Source of the DNA: an uncultured Bacilli bacterium
GTDB lineage: Bacteria; Bacillota_I; Bacilli_A; RF39; UBA660
Reading direction: 5' to 3'
Assembly: GCA_947624855.1 (NCBI GenBank)
Contig: CANQMC010000042.1
Coordinates: 1 to 10,153 of the forward strand
Length of the DNA: 10,153 nt
The notes beneath the pieces are model-generated. The model worked only from the letters and a program-made list of their open reading frames with translations. It was not told the origin of the DNA and did no database searches. A program made the position numbers and the translations under genes. How positions within the stretch are numbered: position 1 is the first letter of the stretch; each line of letters begins with the position of its first letter. Positions 1-5,492 of this stretch are shown here, one piece after another.

Positions 1-398
1 TATTCAAAATAATCAACTTTGGCACTCCAAAGACTGGCCCATGAATTACGATATAATTTACTTTTATTTTCACTTAAAATAAGACTATTATTAATTTTAA
101 TAATATCAGTTATATCATATTCTTCATGAATATTTCCATGAGGTTTTAATAAAATATAATTTTCATTATAAACATTAGTTATTATATTTCCATATCTATT
201 TAAAAGCATATCATGAACCATTATGCCTCTTTTTTTTAATTCATCAGAAACTGTGATTAAATCTTTTAATTCACTAATTTCTCTTTTTAAAGGAACAAAA
301 TAAAAAAATTCGTTATTATAAATAAAGCGATATGTATATCCCCATTTTTCTACTTCAGAAATATTTAAATTATAATAAAAATTTATGCTCTCTTTCAT
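1..398 (-). CDS. Partial gene, N-terminal part of a possible CotS-type (kinase-fold) spore-coat protein
   Basis: The reading frame starts at an ATG at 398 and stays open for 132 codons to the left edge, so the C-terminal part is missing. The visible part reads like the small lobe of an aminoglycoside-phosphotransferase/CotS fold. It has a beta hairpin (YRFIYNNEFFYFVP, about residues 22-35), a helix (REISELKDLITVSDELKKR), then strands around GNIITNVYNENYILLK. A Trp-rich helix (SWASLWSAKVDYFEY) sits at the cut end. The gene follows the stop of the proline-rich gene at 425 by 26 bases and is probably cotranscribed with it. No clear Shine-Dalgarno site precedes the ATG, and no other in-frame start is apparent. 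The CotS-like reading is inferred from pattern and from the presence of a YsxE-like gene nearby. The catalytic loop lies outside the window, so activity cannot be judged. Confidence 0.5.
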   Translation of the reverse strand, partial: MKESINFYYNLNISEVEKWGYTYRFIYNNEFFYFVPLKREISELKDLITVSDELKKRGIMVHDMLLNRYGNIITNVYNENYILLKPHGNIHEEYDITDIIKINNSLILSENKSKLYRNSWASLWSAKVDYFE

Positions 399-424
399 AC
401 TTAAATATATGAAAAAACTGATGT

Positions 425-1369
425 TTATATAACACCAGTTTGATTATTTGGATTAGTTGGCATAAAATTATTTATATCCATGACTTTTTGAGCATTATCA
501 TGAGCTATATTGGCTACAGTTTCTTTAGCCGCGGCATTTTTAAGTTTTTCTTCTATTTCTATTTCTTTTTGTTTTATTTCTTGTTCTCTCTTAGTTAAAT
601 CATCAGCGATTTTTTGATATTTAGATACTAAAGCATCAAACATATTTTCACAAGCTTTTAAGAAAGTTTCTTTGTCAGATGTATAATCATTTGGTGGAGT
701 AACATTTGGAGTGGCTGGGGCCTCAGGTGCTTGTGGTGCAATAGTTGGAGCTTCAACTTTAGGTGGTTCACTTACTGGTGGAGCTGGTTCTACTACAGGA
801 GCAACTGGCTCAGGTGGAGTTACAGGTTCCACTGGGGGAACATTAGCAGGAATTGGTGAATCTAATTCTGGAGGCGCTACAGGGGTAGTAGTTTCAGTAG
901 TATTACTTGGAACATCATTGCTAGGTAATACTGGTTCTACCGGAGCAGGAGCATTTAAATTATCAGGTGTTTCCTCGACTAAATCTAAAGCTGGTACTTC
1001 GGTTGGTGTTTCACTCACCTCTATAGGTTGATAACGACTTTTTAAAATATCAAATGAAGCTTGAGGCAACGTTAAAGATGAATAAAAAGCTTCATCGCCA
1101 TTTAAATTATCTTCTATTTTTACATATTCAAAATTAGCTCCATTTATAATTCCTTTTAAATAATTTTTAACATTTTGCCATTCAGAAGATGTATTATCGA
1201 TCTTTTCTAATTTATTGTTATTTAAATAACTTATATATATAATTGGTAATCCCATTGAACCAACTTTTTCTCCATCAAAAACAATATAAGTATTATTTTC
1301 GACTTTAAAAGCGGTTAATAATTCTAAATTTTCACTACTTCCTGTAGGTTTTGTAACATTAATTTTCAC
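425..1369 (-). CDS. Proline-rich, coiled-coil protein of unknown function
   Basis: The product is 314 residues and begins at a GTG preceded by AGAAGGA with 7-base spacing. It has three parts. An N-terminal globular region (about 1-112) contains NNTYIVFDGEKV and IIYISYLNNNKLEKI. A Pro/Val/Glu/Ala-rich linker (about 114-228) has many PV, PP and AP pairs. A C-terminal charged helix (about 232-297: KREQEIKQKEIEIEEKLK) has coiled-coil character. There is no signal peptide, membrane segment or sorting signal, so the protein is probably cytoplasmic or held by partners. The proline codons make 660-1030 noticeably richer in G+C than its surroundings. It is first in an operon with the truncated gene at 1-398. 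I do not recognise the family. An extended linker plus coiled coil suits a scaffold, which is inference only. Confidence 0.85.
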   Translation of the reverse strand: MKINVTKPTGSSENLELLTAFKVENNTYIVFDGEKVGSMGLPIIYISYLNNNKLEKIDNTSSEWQNVKNYLKGIINGANFEYVKIEDNLNGDEAFYSSLTLPQASFDILKSRYQPIEVSETPTEVPALDLVEETPDNLNAPAPVEPVLPSNDVPSNTTETTTPVAPPELDSPIPANVPPVEPVTPPEPVAPVVEPAPPVSEPPKVEAPTIAPQAPEAPATPNVTPPNDYTSDKETFLKACENMFDALVSKYQKIADDLTKREQEIKQKEIEIEEKLKNAAAKETVANIAHDNAQKVMDINNFMPTNPNNQTGVI

Positions 1370-1398
1370 CAGTAAATCCTTCTTTCTATTCTTTATAT

Positions 1399-1427
1399 AT
1401 TATATCAGATTATTTATTTTAATTCAA
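1399..1427 (-). promoter_or_regulatory. Sigma-A-type promoter for the proline-rich gene
   Basis: On the minus strand, TTGAAT (1427-1422) and TATAAT (1404-1399) are separated by exactly 17 bases. A TG one base before the -10 box makes it an extended -10. The predicted start near 1392 leaves a leader of about 23 nt containing the Shine-Dalgarno site for the GTG at 1369. It separates this operon from yutD upstream. Confidence 0.7.
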
Positions 1428-1430
1428 CAT

Positions 1431-1712
1431 TTATTCTTTTATTTCGCTAATCATAAACCATTTACAACCATAAGCACAGTTATTTTCAATATATTCATTA
1501 ACAGTATCAACATCATTATATGGTTTAAAATTTTTATTTGTTTTACTATTAAAACCTTTTAAACGTAATTTACCATAAGCAATATCACCGACAATATAAT
1601 CAAAATCATCAAAATAATCTGTTAATTTTTCAGTTAAATCTTCGATGTTTAAAGCATCTTTATGATTTTGTAATACTTGATATTTTTTATTATTTACTTC
1701 AATAGTTTCCAT
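1431..1712 (-). CDS. yutD: YutD family protein
   Basis: This 93-residue protein matches the YutD family (DUF1027), small conserved cytoplasmic proteins of Bacilli whose function is not established. The family signature is clear: DYIVGDIAYGKLRLKGF at residues 38-54 and a closing NCAYGCKWF at 78-86, whose cysteines and aromatic residues are typical. The length agrees with the family core. The start is an ATG with a strong AGGAGG site 4 bases upstream. This site overlaps the TAG stop of the preceding gene, so the two are cotranscribed and probably translationally coupled. The stop lies next to the promoter of the following operon. The symbol rests on motif recognition and is fairly secure; no function should be read from it. 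Confidence 0.88.
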   Translation of the reverse strand: METIEVNNKKYQVLQNHKDALNIEDLTEKLTDYFDDFDYIVGDIAYGKLRLKGFNSKTNKNFKPYNDVDTVNEYIENNCAYGCKWFMISEIKE

Positions 1713-1720
1713 AAAACCTC

Positions 1721-2557
1721 CTATAAACTGAAAAACAAAACTACCAAAATTGAAATTGTAGTTACTATAACACTCATAAGTAGTAAAATATCGACATAAC
1801 CATTTCCTGTAGTAACTTTATTAATACCAAATTTTTTAAAATAGTCCACTGCTTCATTTAATTTGGTATCACGATTTGGTTTTTCAGCATCAATATCAAA
1901 ATAATCATAAGCATCTTTGGTAGCCTTAGCAATATCTTCATTATCCATGTTTTCTAAATTAGTTAATCCTATTCCCATAATATTTAAAGCATCTAAATTA
2001 ATTTTATCACTGATAGTTTTACTAAATTCTCTTGTTATTTCAACATCATTTAATTTAGAGTAATAATATTTTTCAATTGTATTAGGATCTATTTCCATTA
2101 AATAAGTATAGGATAAACGATAAGGATTTTTAGTATGTGTAGTATAAGCTAATTCTAAAAATTCCTCTTCTTCATTAAATGAAACAGATACTGTTTTCTT
2201 TTTCATCGTAAACATATCTATTAAATATTTTAAAGTACTTAGAAAATAAGGATTACTTTTTTTAATTGGTTGTTTTTCATTTTGAATTTCATATAAATAA
2301 TAATTTAAAAATTCTTCTTTAAATAAAGTAATATCACTTTTTTTCATTCCATATTTGGTTAAATTATTTATAAAAAGAACATTATCTTTTAAATAATATG
2401 AATTTAAAATATCTAATCGGCCATATATAAGCACTAATATTCTGATGGTGATAACTAAGAAAGAATTATATACTAATCCCGATGAATTATTTATATTAGA
2501 TAAATAAGTTTTGATAGCTTTATCAATAGCTTCATTTACAAAGTATTCTTCTTTCAT
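1721..2557 (-). CDS. Tail-anchored membrane protein of unknown function, upstream of yutD
   Basis: I place the start at the ATG at 2557 (278 residues) because GAGGTG lies 6 bases upstream. A more distal ATG at 2602 has no such site and would overlap the predicted promoter. The body is helical and highly charged, with no N-terminal signal sequence. A single strong hydrophobic segment ends the protein (about 255-277, VDILLLMSVIVTTISILVVL), leaving essentially no tail. The large domain should therefore face the cytoplasm. Residues 33-46 are also hydrophobic but are probably a buried helix. The gene ends 8 bases before yutD and shares its operon. I recognise no enzymatic motif and cannot assign a family. 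Confidence 0.82.
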   Translation of the reverse strand: MKEEYFVNEAIDKAIKTYLSNINNSSGLVYNSFLVITIRILVLIYGRLDILNSYYLKDNVLFINNLTKYGMKKSDITLFKEEFLNYYLYEIQNEKQPIKKSNPYFLSTLKYLIDMFTMKKKTVSVSFNEEEEFLELAYTTHTKNPYRLSYTYLMEIDPNTIEKYYYSKLNDVEITREFSKTISDKINLDALNIMGIGLTNLENMDNEDIAKATKDAYDYFDIDAEKPNRDTKLNEAVDYFKKFGINKVTTGNGYVDILLLMSVIVTTISILVVLFFSL

Positions 2558-2573
2558 ATTATTCACCTCATCT

Positions 2574-2602
2574 ATTATAACATAATTTTTAGGAAGAAAC
2601 AA
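2574..2602 (-). promoter_or_regulatory. Possible sigma-A promoter for the tail-anchored gene and yutD
   Basis: TTGTTT (2602-2597) and TATAAT (2579-2574) on the minus strand are 17 bases apart. A TG one base upstream of the -10 gives an extended -10. A start 7 bases downstream would fall inside the GAGGTG site, leaving a leader of about 10 nt, which is unusually short and weakens the call. Confidence 0.4.
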
Positions 2603-2641
2603 TTATCAAATAATGTCAAACGCCTTTACATTTAATTAACA

Positions 2642-2725
2642 TAATAAAAGCACTTAACCTTTTAGGCTTAAAGCCGGACGAGAGTTTGGAACAGGTTAAG
2701 TGCGTTTACCCAGAATAATCTGAGC
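2642..2725 (-). ncRNA. Predicted small RNA of unknown class with its own promoter and terminator
   Basis: A predicted start near 2725 lies 7 bases after a good promoter. The first bases can form a six-pair hairpin (GCUCAG against CUGGGU, including G-U pairs). A long hairpin follows, with a perfect ten-pair stem GCACTTAACC/GGTTAAGTGC (2703-2694 with 2659-2650). Inside its 34-base loop is a smaller GGC-UUUAA-GCC hairpin. The stem is followed by TTTTATTA, so it can serve as an intrinsic terminator on this strand. The plus strand has no T-run after the stem, which favours the minus orientation. No reading frame is evident. I searched by eye for SRP, 6S, tmRNA, RNase P and T-box signatures and found none. 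It could also be a structured leader for the gene starting at 2557. Confidence 0.5.
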
Positions 2726-2731
2726 AATATA

Positions 2732-2760
2732 ATTTTATATTTACTCTCAGTAATAGTCAA
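2732..2760 (-). promoter_or_regulatory. Sigma-A-type promoter of the predicted small RNA
   Basis: On the minus strand, TTGACT (2760-2755) and TAAAAT (2737-2732) are spaced by exactly 17 bases. It is one of the better promoter matches in the window. It points away from the plus-strand gene at 2864 and towards the hairpin at 2650-2703. Confidence 0.65.
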
Positions 2761-2863
2761 GATGTTATGTCTAAAAAATTTGTTTTTTTGATTATTTTGA
2801 TATTTATAGGCGTTTAAACTCACAAAAATTAAATTTTAGACTACTTTATAGTAGGTGATTAAT

Positions 2864-3052
2864 ATGTATCATAATCGTAATTTTGGAGGTGGCTTTTTTA
2901 CAATTTTAGCAATTTTTTGTTTATCTATATTAATCTTTTATCAAATTATTATTACTTTAATATTGCCTCTTAGATTTAATTTATTTATTTTATTAATTGA
3001 AACTTTTTTATTATTTTATTTATTATTTAGAATTATTTATCCGCGGAGGTAA
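2864..3052 (+). CDS. Small two-segment membrane protein, hypothetical
   Basis: The product is 62 residues from the ATG at 2864. TAGGTGAT directly upstream is the ribosome-binding site, so a GTG at 2855, which lies inside that site, is rejected as the start. After a short polar, Gly-rich N-terminus (MYHNRNFGGG) come two hydrophobic segments, about residues 11-33 and 36-57. The C-terminus is basic (YPRR). By the positive-inside rule the C-terminus is cytoplasmic, and a hairpin topology is likely. The gene stands alone between divergent and convergent neighbours. Its last 20 bases overlap the 3' end of the minus-strand gene ending at 3033. Function unknown. The clear Shine-Dalgarno site and hydrophobic pattern support a real gene, but its small size keeps confidence moderate. 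Confidence 0.65.
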   Translation: MYHNRNFGGGFFTILAIFCLSILIFYQIIITLILPLRFNLFILLIETFLLFYLLFRIIYPRR

Positions 3053-3923
3053 AATGAATTATCAATTTTTCAGTTTTAAAAATATAATCTAAATCTTGGC
3101 GGATTTTTTTAGTTACTTTTAACTCTTCCCCTTCTAATTTTATAGTAGGAGGTATACTTAAAACAATAAATAAAAGTTGTTTTTCTTGATCAGTTAAGGG
3201 ATAATGAGTAAAATATTTATTAAAAATAGGTTCAAATTCTAAATTCATATATTCTTTTTGATAGAATGTTATTAAATCTAAGATGGGAGTATCAATTTTG
3301 GCTTTTTCCCAACTTATTAAATAACCTTTAGTATTTTTTATAAAATGATCAGTTTCTAAATTATTATGAATAAAAGCTACTCGATTTTTTAAATCATTTT
3401 TAGCTTTATCATACCAATCATCTAATTCATCAGTAGCATACATTATGGCAGCATATATTTTATAAATATTTCTTAATAATAGATAATGACTGGGACTGGG
3501 CATTATTTCTTCAATTAATATATTATATAAATTATCATAATAATTAGTAGCATATTCTAAATTATTTTTTAAATTTTCATATATTTCTTTATATTTATCT
3601 TCGGTTATTTCTTTATAATAAGTTGTTTTATTATGGAGTAATGCTACTACTTCGATCATATCTAAAGCTTTTTGCTCTTTAGGCATTTTTACTTCATCAA
3701 TGTATTCAAAAATATTAACATCATTACGATTATTCTTTTTTAAATTTGGAAAATAATCAAAGTTACGACTTTTTAAATAATTAAATGCTTCTTTTATTTT
3801 ATCATTTTCTTTTTCTTTTATAACATAAGAACCACTGGTTGATTCAATAATAGTTACACCCTTTTTTTTGGTATAGCGGTAAGGTTTATATTCGCTTTTT
3901 AAAGCTTCTAAAGCATTATTCAT
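3033..3923 (-). CDS. ysxE: YsxE/CotS-like spore-coat pseudokinase
   Basis: This 296-residue protein has the order of a CotS-family (aminoglycoside-phosphotransferase fold) protein. A strand holds a possible ATP lysine (YVIKEK, K36), an ALLHNKT helix lies at 94-100, and the catalytic-loop and metal-loop regions are at 183-219. In the latter, HNNLETDHFI (186-195) stands where HGDxxxxN is expected, and LISWEKAKIDTPILDLITFY (202-221) stands where the IDWE segment is expected. The catalytic Asp is replaced by Asn188 and the metal-binding Asp by Ser204, so kinase activity is unlikely and a structural role in the coat is more plausible. The ATG overlaps the end of the SpoVID-like gene by 8 bases (ATGAATAA), implying translational coupling. 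In Bacillus subtilis spoVID and ysxE are likewise adjacent, which strongly supports the call. No independent Shine-Dalgarno site is evident. Confidence 0.82.
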   Translation of the reverse strand: MNNALEALKSEYKPYRYTKKKGVTIIESTSGSYVIKEKENDKIKEAFNYLKSRNFDYFPNLKKNNRNDVNIFEYIDEVKMPKEQKALDMIEVVALLHNKTTYYKEITEDKYKEIYENLKNNLEYATNYYDNLYNILIEEIMPSPSHYLLLRNIYKIYAAIMYATDELDDWYDKAKNDLKNRVAFIHNNLETDHFIKNTKGYLISWEKAKIDTPILDLITFYQKEYMNLEFEPIFNKYFTHYPLTDQEKQLLFIVLSIPPTIKLEGEELKVTKKIRQDLDYIFKTEKLIIHFTSADK

Positions 3924-4596
3924 CTTTATCAGGAATTATTAATTTATCACCCGATGTTACTTCGGTTAAATCATTATATTCCGATAAAATATTCATATTG
4001 GAATTATACATTGAACAAATGGTTTCAACAGTTTCACCATCACTTACCATGTGAATATGATAGGTTGCATATTCTTGATCATTTTTTTCAATACTATTTA
4101 TTATTGTTTCTTGATTTTTTTCGGTTATAATTTCTTCTTTAACTTCTTTTTCAGGTTCAGGAACTTCATTTATTTTATTTGTTTCTTCTAATATTAATGA
4201 ATTATCCATTTCAATATTAGGTTTTTCAAATAATTCTAAAGGATTATTTCTTTCTTCTTCCTCTTTGATTATTTCTTTTTGGCTGGCGATAACACTAAAA
4301 TCAATATTTACTCTTAAAATAGAATCATTAACTATTTCATAAGTAAAATCTTCAATCATAAATTCAATAGTTTCTTTGTCAATATCTTCATTTAAAGCTA
4401 TTTCAAAAGGTAAAGAATAGGAAAATAATTCTTTATTAACACTTACTTCATGGCTTTTAAAATCACCGGATACAATAAAGTTTCCTTTTAAAGTATCTTC
4501 TTCGACATTAATCTCGTGCTCTAAACTAATACTAGTTATTTCATAAAGCTTTTTTTCAAAATCAATATCTTTTGTAAAAGGTATTTTACAGTTCAT
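3916..4596 (-). CDS. spoVID: SpoVID-like spore-coat morphogenetic protein with C-terminal LysM domain
   Basis: From the ATG at 4596 the product is 226 residues. AGGAGATGAT lies at the usual distance upstream; a TTG two codons earlier is a weaker choice. Residues about 4-105 form a beta-rich region with alternating hydrophobic strands, like the N-terminal SPOCS domain of SpoVID/SipL. This part of SpoVID connects the coat to the spore surface through other morphogenetic proteins. A Glu/Asn/Ile-rich acidic linker (106-175) follows. The C-terminus (about 179-222) is a LysM domain (YHIHMVSDGETVETICSMYNSNMNILSEYN...LIIP), expected to bind spore peptidoglycan or lipid II. There is no signal peptide, as expected for a mother-cell protein. 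It is much shorter than B. subtilis SpoVID (about 575 residues), mainly through loss of the central acidic region. The following overlapping ysxE-like gene makes this call firm. Confidence 0.82.
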   Translation of the reverse strand: MNCKIPFTKDIDFEKKLYEITSISLEHEINVEEDTLKGNFIVSGDFKSHEVSVNKELFSYSLPFEIALNEDIDKETIEFMIEDFTYEIVNDSILRVNIDFSVIASQKEIIKEEEERNNPLELFEKPNIEMDNSLILEETNKINEVPEPEKEVKEEIITEKNQETIINSIEKNDQEYATYHIHMVSDGETVETICSMYNSNMNILSEYNDLTEVTSGDKLIIPDKDE

Positions 4597-4663
4597 TTTC
4601 AATCATCTCCTAAAAAATTTTATTCTTTTTCTTTTTAAATATACCAAAACAAACATAAATAAA

Positions 4664-4692
4664 TTGACTTTTAGCATAGATTATAGTAAAAT
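4664..4692 (+). promoter_or_regulatory. Sigma-A-type promoter of rpmB
   Basis: TTGACT (4664-4669) and TAAAAT (4687-4692) are separated by 17 bases. The predicted start near 4699 leaves a leader of about 24 nt carrying GGAGGTGG, a strong ribosome-binding site at 4711-4718 for the ATG at 4723. Confidence 0.75.
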
Positions 4693-4722
4693 TTTAGAAG
4701 AAACAAATTTGGAGGTGGCAAA

Positions 4723-4884
4723 ATGGCAAAAAAAGTTACAACTAAAAAACCTTTATCAGGTAATAAAAGAAGTCATGCTTTAAACGCAACAAAAACAAAA
4801 CAAAAACCTAATATTCAAAAAAAGACTATTAATGGAAATAAAGTTAGAATCAGTGCTAGAGAAGCTAGAACAATGGAAAAGTAA
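4723..4884 (+). CDS. rpmB: 50S ribosomal protein bL28
   Basis: This 53-residue basic protein has the bL28 pattern. KKPLSGNKRSHALNATK at residues 8-24 matches the conserved G-N-x-x-S-H-A-x-N-x-(S/T)-K core. KPNIQKKTINGNKVRISAREART at 28-50 matches the PN(L/V)Q...NGK..RVS(A/T)RALR segment. bL28 binds 23S rRNA in the large subunit. The protein is shorter than the B. subtilis version (62 residues), with a compact middle and tail. It has no cysteine, so it is a zinc-free form. The start is the ATG after GGAGGTGG, behind a strong promoter. The gene is transcribed alone, away from the SpoVID-like operon, and a hairpin with eight T's follows the stop. The match is good enough for a confident call despite the small size. 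Confidence 0.92.
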   Translation: MAKKVTTKKPLSGNKRSHALNATKTKQKPNIQKKTINGNKVRISAREARTMEK

Positions 4885-4904
4885 CAGTTTATGTTATTTT
4901 TTTT
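4882..4904 (+). terminator. Weak intrinsic terminator after rpmB
   Basis: A five-pair stem TAACA/TGTTA (4882-4886 with 4892-4896, loop GTTTA) is followed directly by eight T's (4897-4904). The stem includes the TAA stop of rpmB. It has only one G-C pair, so it may be leaky, allowing some read-through into the membrane-protein gene 67 bases downstream. Confidence 0.5.
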
Positions 4905-4950
4905 ATCATAATTTTTTAAATAATAATTATAATATTATTAGGTGATTATT

Positions 4951-5472
4951 TTGACATTAAAAAAATGGAAAATTATAAGTGCTTTGGGAATATTTTTACT
5001 CAGTAGTTTATTTCACTTTATATATGTTTGGTTTCCTAATTTTTTTACTTCTTTAATATTTCCAGTTAATGAAAGTATTTGGGAACATAATAAAATTATT
5101 ATTGGAGGTTTTTTAGTATTTGCTTTAATTGAAAAATTGTATTATAAAAAAAGAAAGAATGCATTATTTGCAGGTTTCATTTCTTCAATATTTTGTGCTT
5201 TATTAGTAATGGTAATTTTTACTCCTGTTTACTTTTTAATTTTAAAAACTCAAGATAATATTTTTGTTACTTTTATAATATTCTTTATAGCAATTTTAAT
5301 TAGTGAATATGTGAATTATAAATTACTTTTAAAAGATTATAATCCTATTTTAGAAAAAATAGCGGTTATAGGTTTTATTTTAGTATTTATTATTAATGCT
5401 ATTTTAACTTATAATCCCCTTCCAATTGGAATATTTTATGATTATAACAAAAATATTTATGGTATAGGTTAG
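4951..5472 (+). CDS. Multipass membrane protein, probable DUF6512 family
   Basis: I choose the TTG at 4951 (173 residues) because AGGTGAT at 4940-4946 is then a correctly placed ribosome-binding site. The GTG at 4942 lies within that site. Five hydrophobic segments are visible, at about residues 7-29, 46-62, 69-98, 102-121 and 134-153. The first is followed by FHFIYVWFPNFFTSLIFPVNESIWEHNKI (20-48). This resembles the conserved 'FHF.Y.W ... PVNES.WEH.K' signature I associate with DUF6512 membrane proteins of Firmicutes. The C-terminus (IFYDYNKNIYGIG) also fits that family. No function is known to me. The gene lies downstream of rpmB, perhaps read partly from its promoter, since no convincing -35 box of its own is visible. 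It converges on the adhesin gene with one base between the stops. Confidence 0.8.
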   Translation: MTLKKWKIISALGIFLLSSLFHFIYVWFPNFFTSLIFPVNESIWEHNKIIIGGFLVFALIEKLYYKKRKNALFAGFISSIFCALLVMVIFTPVYFLILKTQDNIFVTFIIFFIAILISEYVNYKLLLKDYNPILEKIAVIGFILVFIINAILTYNPLPIGIFYDYNKNIYGIG

Positions 5473-5492
5473 CCTATATCTTTTTCTTCTTT
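5463..5492 (+). terminator. Intrinsic terminator overlapping two convergent stop codons
   Basis: TATAGG (5463-5468) pairs with CCTATA (5473-5478) around the loop TTAG, followed by a T-rich tract (TCTTTTTCTTCTTT). The loop and stem contain the TAG stop of the plus-strand gene and the TAG stop of the minus-strand adhesin gene. The minus-strand side lacks a strong T-run, so it should act mainly on plus-strand transcripts. Confidence 0.5.

Noticed and set aside
711..1031. Open frame on the plus strand coding a Gly/Ser/Thr-rich peptide
   Set aside because: It is the antisense shadow of the proline-rich linker: proline codons CCN read as glycine codons on the other strand. It has no ribosome-binding site.
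2642..2725. SRP RNA, 6S RNA, tmRNA or T-box identity for the structured RNA
   Set aside because: The conserved signatures (for example GGAAGCAGC for SRP or AGGGUGG for T-box) are absent. The size and enclosing repeats gave a passing thought of 6S, but no conserved core could be matched.
4617..4644. Sigma-E-like promoter before the SpoVID-like gene (GTATATT, 13 bases, AATAAAAT)
   Set aside because: It is attractive because spoVID is sigma-E dependent, but the match is loose in AT-rich DNA and the predicted start would fall on the Shine-Dalgarno site. It needs mapping data.
4928..4933. TATAAT before the DUF6512-like gene
   Set aside because: No -35 box lies at the right distance, and the start would fall on the ribosome-binding site. 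AT-rich sequence gives such hits by chance.
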